Source of the DNA: Anisakis pegreffii | Lineage: Eukaryota > Nematoda > Chromadorea > Rhabditida > Anisakidae | NCBI GenBank assembly: GCA_035041965.1 | Contig: JAPYMA010000634.1 | Coordinates: forward strand, 62,001-126,000 | Direction: 5' to 3' | DNA: 64,000 nucleotides | Part shown: piece after piece, positions 1-13,258 of the stretch | How positions within the stretch are numbered: the first letter of the stretch is position 1 | How the letters are laid out: the number at the start of each line of letters is the position of its first letter | The notes under the pieces: generated by a model | What the model saw: the letters and a program-made list of their open reading frames with translations, nothing else | Told to the model about the DNA's origin: nothing | The model's database searches: none | Translations under genes and position numbers: made by a program

Positions 1-68
1 GTTAAAATAATGACCGTCGCTCTCTCTCATGGCGAAGCAATCATCATTAATCTATTTCATTATTACAG

Positions 69-3000
69 TGAAATCTGTCGAATAACATCGGCTGGTACGC
101 GCACATATGGCGTATTGGACTCATGCGATGGTGATTGTGCTCTTGATGCTATTGAATCTACAGCACGTCATTTATTAGCTTTTGTTGAGAAGGTTGGTAA
201 TTATTTCTCGAGCATTCTGTGAAACATTTGGAACACCCTTCAGTATTGAATGCTACTTCAAAATCAGTCGAATGATGTATCTTTTACTGATGATTCCGTT
301 TGAATTCAATACGGTTATGATATAATTTATGTATCTTTGAAAACTCCAAATCACTGGATCAATTCACTGACAAATCATCAGTTTGAAAAGTACTTACAGT
401 TTAGAAGATTTATCAGTTTGAATGTGACGTGGAGTATTGTAAGTACTTTTGTTTGCATACCGTGCACTGCTGCTTTTGAACGCGTCGTTTTCGGAGTTAA
501 ATTTGATGTTTCTATCGTTACTTTGTACATTTCTGTTCACAGATTTTCTTCTTGATGAGTTCGCAGTATTGATCTCTTTTTTAGATTTCACCAAATGAAT
601 CAACTACATATGGCGTTTGCTTTATCGATACATCAGTTGGCCATTTTTATGTTAGTGTGATTTTTATTGTTACTGATATTGTGTAAGTGGTATCTGCAAC
701 TCAAACACGTTTTTTGAAATTGGCTTTTCAATGAAAGTTCTGTTAAATTCCAGACTATTTGATTATTCACCACATACATTTAACGCATCTGCATACTGAT
801 TTGCTAACGAGGATCGATGAGCAGAAATTCTTTCAGATTGGTGAATTTGTTGATGACAGTAATCGGTCGTCGATAAGAACGCTCTTTGCACATTATCAGC
901 CCTCACAGGTAAATGTGCATTCATATCTTATTGCATATTCCGTGATGAATTTTAATAAGATAATGAGTTGGTGTTGAGAATGAACATTATTTAGTTGATG
1001 CAACGATGTGATTGATGATGTTCATTCGATAAATAAGCAGCATTCATCTGTTGCTCACTCTAGGCGTATTCTCTTTGAGGTGATTTCTTTATTGAAATAG
1101 GTGCAATCGTAGATACTATATCAACGCGGTCGTATTTCATCAGCCACTCAATCGTTGTTGAACAGTGTTGCGAGTGCTGTTATTAAAGAAGCGTTAATTC
1201 CGAATAAAGAATTCCCGGAAGCTGATTGTGCACTCAAAATGGTTGGTGTTCTTATACGCTAGTTCATTATTTTATTCAACTTTGTTGCATTGCAACAAAT
1301 GAAATTGAAAATAATTTTTTAAAATAAATGCTTTTTTTACTCATCACTGGTTCACTTCATCGCTATACAAGTGAACTTCAGTTGGCAAATAAATTATACT
1401 TGGGTGATTCGGTGCGTGAATGGCCACAAGTAGTTCGTGATATGTTAGTGGATGCGAATGCGTTGAACCCACAATGTGCACCTCAATTTCGAGAAGCTAT
1501 GGCTGCTTTGGGTGCAGTCTTATGGTATTATTCTTCGATAGTTTTCTTCCTTATTGATCTGATCACCGTTGTTGATCAATTTGATAACTATTATACGATG
1601 CTGTTTTATGATAGGTATCTAAAGAGAAGTCTTATCGATGTGGACATGATTACGATGCACCAGTTTGACAAATATATTCCACCATCACTTGAGAGTCGTC
1701 AAGGATCAAAGGACTCGCAGGTACTCTTGGATTGCTATTATCGTTTCCATCAATCGCTGTTGAAGCATATCATTTGATTTTTTGAAGCGTATGAATGATG
1801 AAAATCGTTTTTATTATAATATTTGCCAGAACGCGGAAACAAAAGAAGATTACTGGCGTGGCCGACGACTTGTGCTGGATGGCGTTTCTCTTTACAATTT
1901 GAATATTGTACCTCCTTTGGATAGTGTTCGAAATACTGCATTACGAGATCCGACTTCATCGAAATATTCGCTATACAATACGATCAATAAATGCATGACA
2001 CCATTTGGTAATTATTCGTTTATTTGATCGCACTTTTCAAATTATCAATAAGCATCAAGAGCTCTCCTTTCGTAATTAAGGTAAACGTCTTCTGCGGCAG
2101 TGGGTATGTACGCCATCGTGTGATGCTGATGTTCTTCGTTCAAGACAAGACGCAATCGAATGGTTGATGAGTTCACATATTAAAGCCTTTGTGCTCAAAG
2201 CAACCGACATATTACGCAAGATACCTGATCTGGAGCGAATCATTCAAAAGTACTGTTCAGCTCGCATAAATTATACTCTTAACTTATTCCAATTTCGTTC
2301 TTATGCTTCCAAAAGATTGTGCACATGTGTGTAACTTATCATTGATCAATGAAATTTGTTTTGTCATTTTTATTTTGAAGTTTGCTCGAAGCAGCAGCAG
2401 CAAACTTTTAAATCAGTTGAAACAATGTATTGCAGGATTCACACACTCGGTTTGAAATATCGTTCAACTCAACATCCTGACGGTCGAGCGATTATGTTTG
2501 AACCGTTGCGTTATAATCGTCGAAAAATTGGGGATTTATTAGCAGCACTGTCGGGTTTTGAACAGGCCTTTGAGCTGGTGAAGCTTTATCGTGGATTGCA
2601 GTCGGATACGCAGCCGTGGTATCGTTTATCTTTTTGCATCTTTTTTTGTTAATGTAAACAAAAAGATTGTGGCAAATCCTGTTTTTTTTTATTTTTTATA
2701 TCAGAACATCGTTGCTGATGATCTCAACTGGTATGCTTCCAATTTTAATGGCGACACTTTCGGGAGTCATTTCTCAACCATGTGCCTCAAAAAATGATTT
2801 GAATAACTTATTTATTGATCACAAAAAAAATCAAAGAGACAAGTCGTTTCACTTTGTCTGTTTCAGTGATTTCTTTTATGTTCTAAATTTAGTTCGAGTC
2901 TGGTGGAAAGATGCTTTGGAACGTCTTTTCCAGATATTTCTAGTGATCTTAATCACTTTCGAGTTCGTTTCATCCTGCTGATTATTTTAGTTTGCTAAGT

Positions 3001-6000
3001 GTTTTGACTTATTTTTCATGACGAGCAGTTCATTCTATTTTCATTTCTTTGTTTTATCATTGTAACAAAGTTCAACCGCTCAAATTAATTCACTAATCAT
3101 TACCAAATAATTAAGCTCGAAAACTTGTTGTTTATTGATTTGTTGTGAAACATTTGAAGGAAGCATTCGATCATAAAAAAGCACGAGATGAAGCAATGAT
3201 CGTTCCCGAGAAAGGTGTGGATCGTGAGTATGATGAAGTGATCGAAAATGTTAACGACTGCAAGCGTAATCTCGACGTTTATCTACTCACCATCAGAAAA
3301 CGTCTTGGTTGTGCAGTTAGTTATTTATCATTCAGATAAATCTTTAGATTCGGCTAGAATTGTGTATCCGTTGAAATACTAAATTTATGTCAATGAATAA
3401 CTTTTACTTCTTGCTTTCTTAAAATTCATGTTTAAGAACATCCAGTACTTTGGCACTGGTAGATCGCGTTATCAAATCGAAATACCCGAGTCGATTGCTA
3501 AGAATCTCGGCAATGAATTCGAGTTGAAATCTTCAAGGAAGGTTCGAGTCATGTTACTTTTCTTACTTTCTCAAATTCCATTGTTTTTGTTCATTGTAGA
3601 ACAGCAACCGGCAAAAAAGTTTTGCCTTGGGCCAAAATTTTTCCAAGCAACTGACTAGTGGGCCAACAAAACAAATTCTCAATTTCATCTGGCAGGCTGT
3701 GACGGCTAGGGATTGAATTTGGGTAAATGTGGGTACCTTGTCTTGACCTGTAGCCGTCAGATAACAATTTATAAAGATAAATTGGCAATAAAGTAATGAT
3801 TAACAAAACAGTTCAACAATAGACGAATTACGGAGATAATATAATATTACTTCAATAAAAAAGAGAAATTGGAAGATTATCAAGTGATTACAGTAAAACG
3901 AAATATTATTCTTAACGAAATGATATCCTCAATGTGGTATCAACTAGCTTAAATAGCTCAATGATGAATGAATCACTTAACAAAACCAACAGATCGCCGA
4001 CGTTGATGGTTGAGTTGAATTGTCCAACGAAGTCGATTGTAATTTATTGATGAAGATAATTTGCTTACTTGATTTGGGAAATTATTTAATTAGGCCGGCC
4101 TGTGCGTTCAATTGTTTGCTTTATTGATTCGTTATGGGTTGGAGTGCGATTGATTTGGGAGGGATGTTTGGGAAAGGAACTTGGGTTTTGACCTTATTTA
4201 TATATTTGGGACAGGATGTGGAAATTTGGAGGTGCACTCTTTAATTACGACCTTAACTCCTTTGAGATTGGATGAGGGTAATTAGGTGGTTGTGGGGTTT
4301 GAGAAATTCACGGAGCTTGATCCGAACGACGACCACGAGTTGATTTGAACTGTTCGCGCTTATTCACAAAGAAATGACACAATTACGACACACTACAGTT
4401 TGAGATCTGGTGATTGGGATTGAATTTGATTTGGTTTGATTTATTGGATTTGGGACTTGAAGGCTTGGTTGTTGATTTGCTTGGATTGAAATATCGTCTT
4501 CGATTTGCCTTTCCAGACCTCAAACTTGGGTAATTAAACCCTTGTAATTACAACGAAAACAACACGACTACGCGATTTACTACGACTACGTGACCTATTG
4601 TGAACTAAGTTTAGTAGCTAAACAAATACGAACTATTGTAATTGAAACGAAATAAGAAACGAGAAACAAATTGTGGTGTGCTAGAATGAAAGGTAAATGA
4701 GATAGGTCGAGCAACCGACTGCTAGGAATGTGGGTGAGCATTGATTCAAGCAAATATTATGAAAGGATTGTGGTGTAAGATTTGAGATAAGATATGATGA
4801 GATAAGAGGCATAAGGTGTTGGTTAGGTGCATGATGTGGTGTTGTAATTTGTAATGATGTGATATTTTGTATAGATTTATTATAGTGACGTGATTTTGTA
4901 TGATGTGATATTTTTGCGACAGTCTAGTCGCAACACAGGCCAAATATTATTGAAGACGGGCCAATTTTGGCCCGTGGGCTCGGGGTTGCCGATGGCTGGC
5001 GTAAAGTATACTTTGCAATCGCTTAACATCTATAGTTGTGCAAATGTTATCGATGATTGATGTAAAGAAATGATTTCAGGGTTATAAACGTATGGTCACC
5101 GATGAATCGATAAGACTTTTTGAGATACTGGTTGCAGCCGAAACAAAACGCGATGTGATTCGTCATGATCTCATGCGGCGAGTTTTTGCCGATTTCGATT
5201 CACGGTAAGTATCTTATTTCCGCTCTGAAATTAGCATTTAGTACAACATTCGTTTTCAATAAGCCGTAAATGTGTTATGCGTATTGTTTATGTGTTTGAT
5301 GTGCGATGAACTTCAAGCTGTTTTCACAGGGCAGCTAGATGGACTTCAGTTGTAGAACGTGTGGCCATTTTTGATGTGTTAATTTCGTTGGCTCGTTATT
5401 CACAAAGTTCAGGGTTGGAAATGTGTCGACCAGAATTCGTTTATGATTCAAATAAGGTCATTCAAATGCCTAATTATGTTTTTTTCAACTGTATTTATTG
5501 TGAAGGTTAACGAAACTTGCCGGGATTGTGTGCAAATGTCAATTATGCTGAAGTGGTCCAAGATTAAATTCAACGATTCTGAAAAATAACATCTCAACAA
5601 CACCTTACTCCATGCATGTATCAGCCGTCAAATATTTCGTTTTAGTCATTATTGGATATTCAAGCGGGTTATCATCCATGTTTGGCTGCAAAGATGTGTG
5701 CCGCACGCGAAGAAGAATCAAATATCAGTTATATTCCTAATGATACTCTATTGGGTGGTGATCATCCCCTAACAATGCTTCTTACCGGACCGAATATGGG
5801 AGGCAAATCGACATTGATGCGTCAAGTAGCAGTACTCGTCGTACTTGCTCAAATTGTTAGTGACCGCACTTGTTCGTGCAATAATTTACTCGCAATGATT
5901 CTCGCGCTGTTTTCTTTTTCATTTGATAACGATTGATGCTCTGTGGTTTAAATATATAATAAAAGTATTGATTAAAGAAAAAAAAACGAATGTTTATTGT

Positions 6001-7462
6001 TTAAAATGTGGATGATCTTTTTTGAGTGTGTTATATGTGGCACTGAGTTTGAAACGTTGTTGTTTCGCACTTTGATGATGCGTTAAGTAGATTTAAGAAT
6101 GATTATCAGTTATTGAATGAGAAGTAATTCAATTCAGGGGAGTTTTGTGCCCGCAAAGAGAATGCGACTTTCACCAGTGGATCGAATTTTCACTCGAATC
6201 GGCGCAAACGATCGTATTTATGCAGGTACGAGGTGCTTCTTTATGCAGAAACACCACCTACTCATTCTGTTAGACAATTGTGTTTCCGTCAACGTTCGGC
6301 TCTATAAATGGATCAAATGTTCACAACGTTTTTGCTTTAATTTGTTTCAACTTTGAATGAGTTTTGCTAAGTTACGTCAGATATACAAATGTGTTTTGAA
6401 TGAATGTTGATTATTCGTCCTTTTTGAGGACAATCAACATTTTATGTGGAACTGAATGAAACAAAGATTGTGTTGAACAATGCGAGTACACATTCATTGG
6501 TTGTAATGGATGAGCTGGGAAGAGGTACAAGGTTGGTCATTTACGCTTCATACATACTTACATTTTTATTGACCTTTTTTTTGCTGAACGATTGATGGAT
6601 ATTGCACTGAAACAAAAGAATTCATTCGTATGATGAATGTTGTATTCGTTTTTTCGCTTAGTCGATATTTTCGAATGTAATTTTGCATTGCATAAACGTT
6701 TGATTAGAATTCAAATCTAACAATTATCAGTGGTTGGTGAAATTCAAACGTGAAGTTATGATTAAGCACTTGATTGTCATCTAATTTGAGCACGTATGAT
6801 GGAACAGCGATAGCGTATGCAGTGTTACGTGATCTTGCTGAACGAGTGCAGTGTCGAACATTCTTTTCAACGCATTACCACAATTTATGTAGTGCAGTTC
6901 GTAATATACCCAATATCAAATTGGCTCATATGGTTTATTTCTTTATCATTTATGTTACTTGTTCAATCTTTAATTCATAATCCATCTTGTTGATATGTAA
7001 TTGCATATGCATAATGTTAAACTGAAGGCATGCGTAGTGGATAACGAAAACGAGGTGGATCCAACGCTTGAGAATGTCACCTTTTTGTATACGCTATCTG
7101 ATGGTATATGCCCCAAATCGTATGGCTTTTTCGCGGCCAAAGTATCTGGTATCAAACCTGAGGTAATTATTTGAAAAATGGTTTCACCATTTGATTGATG
7201 ATTTTTATGCTCTGAAAGGATCAAATTTTAATGTGTGTATTATAGAGGAGCGAACGAAGAATTTGAATCGGCTTCATAGTCTCCATTCGATTCTTGTTTT
7301 CAAAAAAAAATTTTATTTTAGGTGATTCGAAACGCATTCAGTGCTTCGCAATTACTCAATGAATGTCCATCCAAGAAATTGTCACGTTTGCATGAACTCA
7401 TTAAAGCGGCTAAGAGTGGATGTGGTGTTGAACAGCTGTCACGTATGCTTGCTGCGATGTGA
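69..7462 (+). CDS. msh-6: DNA mismatch repair protein MSH6, C-terminal two thirds (5' partial)
   Basis: MSH6 pairs with MSH2 to form MutS-alpha, the nuclear ATPase that recognises base mismatches and short loops. I traced 20 exons: 69-192, 585-650, 837-908, 1113-1241, 1382-1524, 1615-1720, 1830-2007, 2081-2249, 2436-2615, 2893-2962, 3160-3315, 3437-3541, 5080-5204, 5330-5456, 5646-5855, 6138-6225, 6429-6531, 6791-6932, 7028-7162, 7322-7462. All junction phases agree, giving 855 codons and a TGA at 7460-7462. The order matches human MSH6 from its connector domain to the C-terminus, including the [10 protein letters not shown] lever segment and the EAFDHKKAR clamp segment. The N-terminal mismatch-binding part lies outside the window. 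The 277-bp intron before 2893 is the least certain junction. Nothing suggests a broken gene: there are no stops and the ATPase motifs are intact. Confidence 0.93.
3602..5000. mobile_element. Probable non-autonomous DNA transposon inside an MSH6 intron
   Basis: Most MSH6 introns here are roughly 70-400 bp, but the intron 3542-5079 is 1.54 kb. Its ends carry imperfect inverted repeats. The left end (from 3602) reads cagcaaccggcaa and then gggccaaaatt at about 3630. The reverse complement of the right end (to about 5000) reads cagccatcggcaa and then gggccaaaatt. The interior has no long ORF, is TG-rich around 4120-4500, and holds a smaller inverted pair (tgacggcta near 3698, tagccgtca near 3751). 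I could not find a clear target-site duplication, so the class is unknown and the exact ends are approximate. Confidence 0.45.
5646..6932 (+). other. msh-6: MSH6 ATPase core: Walker A, Walker B and signature exons
   Basis: These four exons carry the MutS-family ABC ATPase. Exon 5646-5855 has the Walker A loop ([10 protein letters not shown]) followed by LMRQVAVL. Exon 6138-6225 has the FVPA...[13 protein letters not shown] segment. Exon 6429-6531 starts with the signature loop ([12 protein letters not shown]) and ends in Walker B ([10 protein letters not shown]). Exon 6791-6932 continues with STYDGTAIA and the STHYH histidine loop. The catalytic glutamate after the Walker B aspartate is present. 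This predicts an active ATPase. Confidence 0.93.
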
Positions 7463-9034
7463 AAGATGTTTCCTTTTATGCGATTGTGAATCGTTCTCAC
7501 AACTTTGCTTTATATCATGAAAATATCGCATCTCTACTCTTTATTTTATCGTTCGCTTTATTCACATTTCTCACTGATATTTAATCATTATGGTCCTCAT
7601 CTGGTTAAAGTGGAATCGCACTATTGTTTTATTATCGTATTTATTAGTTATTCTGTTAAGGTCATATGACAGTGATATCAAGTGCAGTGAACTTGTTGCT
7701 TACTCACAGTGAATTATCTTCGCTTGTGTTGCACTTCTGTATTTCACGAATCATTCAGTGGAATTGGACTGTTGTTGTTTTTTAATCGCAGTTTGCTGGT
7801 GTACTGATGTTGGATTTATGAATGCGCTAATTAATTTTTATCTTTTGATCATACTGTTCTGTTCTGGCTTATCGAATTACCTACCTCTCATTCACGGATA
7901 CATTTATATTTTGGTTTTTAGTTTCACATTCTGTCGACATAAAGTTTTCATCTTTTGTTTATTGCGTTAATTTTTTATCGTATACTAAGGAGAAATCAAA
8001 TCATTACCATATCAATCTCTCTTATTATTATTATCTCAAGGACCGGTTTACCAACCGTTGTTTGTCTTTCCCAGATTACATTTCCGCAGCTAATTAACCG
8101 ATTATGACGCTAATTTTTAGCCTCAAAATCACGTACTCCCTATGAATATTTGTTGAATTCCATGTTCGTATTGAAGCATAAGGTGTTTTCTCACATAATT
8201 GCCGTATAAAATGTTAAGGACAAACTTTTTCCAACATCGAGATCCATCGCTCTGTGTGTGGTTAATAGTTGGCATTGAGTCGAGCACATTTTACAATTTT
8301 CTGCGAAACAAACTAATGCAATGGAAATGGCCAATAAAGTCAGTGTATCACGGAATGTGCAGCAGGCAAATGCCAAAGGGTACATTCGATGTTAATCATG
8401 GGACCATGAGACCATCACTGCATATTTTTATTATGTTCAAGTGGTTCTATTAGAGGAGTTGATATGCTCCGGAGTAATTTGTGGGTGTAGGGAGAGGGGG
8501 GAATGGAGGCAAACTAATATTCCGTGCAGTTGTTATGTTATGGTGGAAAGACGTTGCGATGGTGTTTTTTCACTTGTGTATGTAAACGCAGTTTGCAACC
8601 TTCTTCGTTTTATATCCTGGGTATGTTTAGTTTGTCTAGGCCTGAACAAAAGTCAGTTTAAGGTAGCTACAAGTGTTTCGTACGCTTTTTAGTATGTTGA
8701 CTGTCCTCGTCTGATAAGTAGTAGGAATTGACTGAGCTCTTTGGTGCGACAGAAAAGATCATTGGTTTAGGGCGAGATGAGCGAGTCTTTCTGAATTCAT
8801 CTATTATTTGATTGCTTTTTTGGTAAATTACCAAAGTTTTGTTAAGTTTTTTAATTACTTCATATAATGGGATTTTCGACTCATAAAGGAATATTTTTGA
8901 ATTAAATAAATGCTCAATTGTGTTATAAGTATCTGGTTTGTGCCGATGTGCATTAGGCTGTGGTGGATGTGTTGTGGGATTCTAGATTGAAAATTATTCC
9001 TTTTACAACGAGATGCTTGTGCATGTTGTTGTTT
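7463..9034. other. MSH6 3' flank, no gene seen
   Basis: This stretch follows the MSH6 stop and precedes the stop of the convergent minus-strand gene at 9035. Open frames are short and lack convincing splice sites. The first AATAAA on the plus strand is at about 8333, 870 bp past the stop, so the real MSH6 poly(A) site is unclear. Confidence 0.5.
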
Positions 9035-9889
9035 TCAACCGTCTTCCAAGGTTACATTATTCGCGAAAATAGTAAGTTCTTGTAGCAGGGCGGGTGGATC
9101 GTCGAAAGGCGTAATGCAGCTTCTGATCGTGAGAGCCACTGTTCTAAACAGTGGAATTGATTTTAAATGACTATCGAGTTCTTCATGCACAGTAATATGC
9201 AACATATATTTCTGTGCAATTGGCTGATAAGCAAACAATATTTGGTTGAAGCTAAACGAATTTACCAAAAAGATATTACTTGCCGCACTTTGAACTGAAT
9301 CACGTTTGTGTAGCTGAAGAACACCAGCTAATGGTGAAACTCACAGTGATAACACTCAGATTTAACGGATAGATTATTGGACTATGAAAAATTACCTCAC
9401 ATACAGTTTCACCATAGTTGTAATAGCATCGTAAATAGGGTACTAGTGAAGTTCGTTGAGAGGAAATGTGCTAAACATGATGAATTATTGAAGTAAATTT
9501 TATCAAGTAATCACTCAGGTTGTCGCCATATTGTGAATGCATATTCGCATAAGTACCACCAGCATTGAACCATCAAAACACCACATGCTTTAGGTCTTTA
9601 AGGTTGACTCACTTCACTTTCTTGCATCGTCACTTTCCCGAACAATAGTCTGAGAATATTTGCAGTTGTCAAATCAGTTTCGTCTCCATTCAACACCCAT
9701 GCATAGAACTCTGCATACCCACTTTCGATCAGCAGTTTTTCTGTCTGAAAGCAGAGTGGCAAATGTAACGACGTTATTTCAAGTACATTCTATTCGTCGT
9801 ATCTGATTTAACATGGCCATACATGCCACTGTTAAGACTAAAAGGATCTCCTCAGTTAGTGTTTCCTCAACTTTTATGCCAAATCTACA
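9035..9889 (-). CDS. Unidentified gene, 3' exons
   Basis: I do not recognise this protein. Four minus-strand exons join cleanly in phase 0: about 9839-9889 (CRFGIKVEETLTEEILL), 9613-9744 (begins TEKLLIESGYAEFYAWV), 9396-9470 (begins HISSQRTSLVPYL) and 9035-9313 (begins LHKRDSVQSAASN, ends in TGA at 9035-9037). Each has a pyrimidine-AG acceptor and a GT donor, and the conceptual peptide has a normal amino-acid mix. The first exon may extend upstream, since its frame stays open to about 9955, and its donor could instead lie 9 nt further on. There is no signal peptide or obvious membrane segment in this part. It may be the 3' end of the same gene as the exons at 11.4-13.6 kb. Confidence 0.55.
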
Positions 9890-10145
9890 CTTTTTAGTAC
9901 CATCGGATACAGGGCGTTTCAAAACAAGTGAAAGGAATACATTCATTCAGAGAATAACGCTAAGTTTTGGTGATATAAAAAATGGATTATTGCACTCTAC
10001 ATATATGCAAATTATCTCTTTGTGCATCATTACTCTACCCTCGACGTTATATCCAGCTCTACTCGCAATTGATCGCTGAGTTAAGTACTGAGAATTACGA
10101 TAGAATTTTCTGCATTGTTCATTGCGAGCATCACACCCTCGTTTG

Positions 10146-10215
10146 AGACCTATTCTATTCTATTCTACCCCCTTAAGCTGTGCTATACTGTTCTAAACTA
10201 TTCTATTCTGTTGCG
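10146..10215. repeat. Tatttctattc/GAATAGAACAG-type interspersed repeat fragment
   Basis: The segment is built of ATTCTATTC and ACTGTTCTA words (GAATAG and TAGAACAGT on the other strand). The same words recur at 11005-11161, 18420-18500, 19335-19470 and 62700-62800. They match the right-hand terminal region of the hAT element at 18654-19472, so this is probably a fragment of that family. Confidence 0.5.
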
Positions 10216-10848
10216 TCAGTCAGAAAAGTGTGTATGTTGTGAGACGATAAAACTTCTGGTAATTAGGGTTGGAAACGTGGTTTTTCGACGTTTTCAGTGC
10301 AAAGTGGAGATTATTTCGAGTGGGAGAAGCTTGTCTACGTAGGCAGTTGACAGCTTTTGATCGTGATGATTGGAAGAGAACGGAGGGTTTCGAACTCTGG
10401 TAACCAGCATCACTGAAGAACAGAGGATTCTCGTTTCGACCCAACAGTTCGGTCAGAAACTGAGCACGGTTTCTCGTACTGATGAGTTCGGAATGAATTG
10501 AGTTGTTCAATCGGACTCAAATCCTCCAAGCATAAATTTTATTGGAGGCGTAAAATGTGAACAATTTCTGTGATGGATTGCTCCTAGAGTTTAGAGTACG
10601 ACCAACATTTGAAAGTAGGGTGTTCATTCGAAAACACAGTTGCATCTTTAGTTGTTTCTGGAGGGAACTCCACACAAACAGTCTTTGGCAGTTTTGAGAA
10701 TTAACTGCGATAACTTGGCCTTGATGAGCTGTTTCATCTCTCACTGATGACCTTTCGCCTCTCCCTTGTGATATCGAATATAATGTTTTCTTGTGGATTG
10801 GAATCTACAACAGCTACTAGCATTCAGTTACTAGAGAAAATGTTTAAT

Positions 10849-10953
10849 AAATAAATAATAATAATAAATAATGATAATAAGAACAGTAATAATAATTAAT
10901 AATAATAGATATAATAATAATAATAATAACAATAATAATATCAATAATATAAC
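10849..10953. repeat. AAT trinucleotide-rich tract
   Basis: Imperfect runs of ATA/AAT triplets give the artefactual poly-Asn frame on the plus strand. Similar tracts lie at about 28283-28320 and 44655-44775. Confidence 0.8.
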
Positions 10954-11004
10954 AATGGTAATTTATCTCATTGCGGTCTTCACTTGGAACAGTTTAAGGA
11001 ATAG

Positions 11005-11161
11005 TCAGATTCCGTTGAGAACTGTTCTATTCTATTCTTCTGCGCTCGAAAAAGCCTCTATTCTATTCCAAACTGTTCTTTCCTCATTTCCGAACTGTTC
11101 TATTCTATTCCATGGAATAGAACAGGAATAGAATAGTTTAACTGGAATAGAAACATCACTA
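11005..11161. repeat. hAT-element right-end fragment with palindromic GAATAG core
   Basis: The segment contains ctattctattcc / atgg / aatagaacaggaatagaatag, a near palindrome. It ends in gaatagaaacatcacta at 11161. That ending matches the right terminal sequence of the complete element at 18654-19472 (gaaacatcactg). No matching left end was found. Confidence 0.5.
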
Positions 11162-11431
11162 GATATGAGTAAATGTTCCAACTTTTTCGGCTAGAGCTTC
11201 ATATAAAATTCTCATTTAGATCAACATGATCGTACTGATGTTTACCATGAGCTCAATCATCAGCTGATGTTTAAATATACGAGTCGGTTGAGGCTTGTGT
11301 GAGGCTTAATTGAAATTTTCGCCGAGTCTTGCTTATGTTAAAAACGCAATGCATCCGATATGACGGAAGAGCTGTACGGTGGGAGGTGGGTTAATTACAC
11401 AAAAGCATCACTAGGCTTACGTTGAACTGAC

Positions 11432-12525
11432 CTCAACTTGCTGTTTTTTTGTATCAGCCTCAGCTGACACTGAACGGCGATCTGAAAAGAAACTTCGACT
11501 TAATGGTACAATTTGACCAAATGCTACTCCTTTGGAATGGTTTTCACAGTCAAGATTTCTGCTTATTAATGTGCAGTGGATGCATGAATATGGGGAACCT
11601 GATGATTGTCAACTGATGTAATTTTGTTTTAGCGCATTCGATAGAAACGCTCTTCCAAGGAGAACGATAATCGTACAAGACAGCTCCGAGTGTTAGCATA
11701 AGTAATGTATTATACTTATGTGTTAATAATATTTTTACAGAGAAGTGTGGAAATTAGTTGCATCAGCATACCTCGATTGGGTAACTTTTTGGTATGAGAC
11801 ACAAGGGGAGTATTTTTGTTCTGTCGATTTTGTTTTCCATTGTTGCGGTAAAATGCTACAATGATTACATTAATTCTGCAAGCAATCAACAACACATTAC
11901 AGTAGCTCGGGACGCTGCCAGTCAGGGGTTCATTCGTTTTCAATGCAGAGCAGTGCACTGAATTGTGGTTTTAATGTAGCAACAAAAATAGAATGAAATC
12001 ATGCAAAACAGTAACATTTACGTCGCTCATCAATCGGTGATGGAGTTGGTTGATGTGGAGTTTCGGATGGTGGAAGGTAAATTGACACGGAACTATTTCT
12101 CGATAGCGGCATCGTAGATCGTACTGATGTGACGGTCTGTAAAGTTGCAAAACAATTTAGTGTCTCTTCGCCAACCTGTTCCTTAAATACATCATTTATG
12201 CTAGCACTCGAGCAACTGAAGGAGGAATCGATTTCGTTCATCAGCAACTGTTTTTTTGATGACGGAACAACACTTTGCTTCATTCTTGATGCACACCAGC
12301 AGTAATGCGGCTGTTGTCATTTCTAATAGAGTCTAAACGACATACAGAATTGGGTGTGTTTGTCACTGTTTTGACGTATTCATTATGAAAAACAAATTCA
12401 CTGCGATGCTTTGGATTTGCTGATTGTGTTGGTGGAGATGGCGATATTTCATCGTTTTGTTGCACCTCTTTCTTATTATCCATCCATGGCTCATATAATG
12501 CTTGTGCTTTACGAATTTTTTCTTT
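11432..12525 (-). CDS. Unidentified, low-complexity protein gene, internal exons
   Basis: I do not recognise this gene. Two exons are well defined and phase-compatible: 11772-11875 (INVIIVAFYRNNGKQNRQNK...) and 11432-11481 (RRSVSAEADTKKQQVE). Upstream, an exon starting at 12525 after a good acceptor encodes KEKIRKAQALYEPWMDNKKE and then Pro/Ser/Asn-rich sequence to about 12290. A different frame at about 12280-12010 is also coding-like (PLSRNSSVSIYLPPSETP). The junction between those two was not resolved, so either a short intron or a frameshift is possible. It could be one gene with the exons at 9.0-9.9 kb. No domain is visible. Confidence 0.35.
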
Positions 12526-13258
12526 CTGAAAAAAGTGATATTACACTATCACCATCGAACAATGGGGGCAAACACAATGAAAGAAAGATCTTATCATTAC
12601 AACTAATAACAACCAAGAGTGATTCTACTTGTTCTTTCAAAACAATTACGATCAGTTCGGTGTCTCTTCTTTCACCAACCTGTTCCATAAATTTTGCAAG
12701 ATCCATTCTCGAATGCTGGTTGCAGTGATCAGTCAGAGTATTTCTTTAAAAAATATGCAACATAAAAACACATTCATTTTATGAATTGATAAAACAGTAG
12801 TTATCATCTGGATGCATACAAAATTCACTTAGTTAATTAAATATTAAATGATAAAATTAGTTGAATATTGGAATATTTTACAAAGCAGAATTGTTATAAG
12901 TAGTCAATAAAGAACAAATGATCATCTAGAAATGCTTGAATGAAAAGAAAAGAGAACCAAGAGGCATTAGCGCATCAATAGCACAGCTAAGCTTGCTTGG
13001 CGGTGATTCAATTGACAATCAGTAACTAAGCACCAAACAAGTCGCATCGCTGGGGTGATTTCCATCTTTTCAGTGAAATTTTTTTTGTTTTGAGTTATTC
13101 ATACTCGGCTAACCTTGTTTTCATCATGCGTGCCAGCTGTTATGTCATTTCATCGTCTCAGCTTTACATCGGTCTGTATAATTTTCATTCAAAAAATACC
13201 CATATTCGATGGAAGTCCAAAAAAAATCGATGGAAGTTCAAAAAAAAACATCAAATAT

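Larger units (their letters stand above)
9890..11431 (-). other. Gap between unidentified minus-strand exons, with possible coding fragments
   Basis: On the minus strand, about 10584-10700 encodes a coding-like stretch (KLPKTVCVEFPPETTKDATV, continuing for 16 more codons). About 10300-10520 encodes others in shifting frames (for example LEDLSPIEQLNSFRTHQ). I could not chain these into exons with consistent phases, so they may be real exons, a pseudogene or chance. Repeats fill 10146-10215, 10849-10953 and 11005-11161. Confidence 0.25.

Noticed and set aside
2705..2842. Possible extra MSH6 exon ([20 protein letters not shown])
   Set aside because: Direct splicing of 2615 to 2893 is also in phase and gives a spacing close to human MSH6. 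Including this stretch adds about 45 hydrophobic residues with no counterpart.
10871..11131. Poly-Asn protein frame
   Set aside because: It is translation of the AAT tract followed by hAT-derived repeats.
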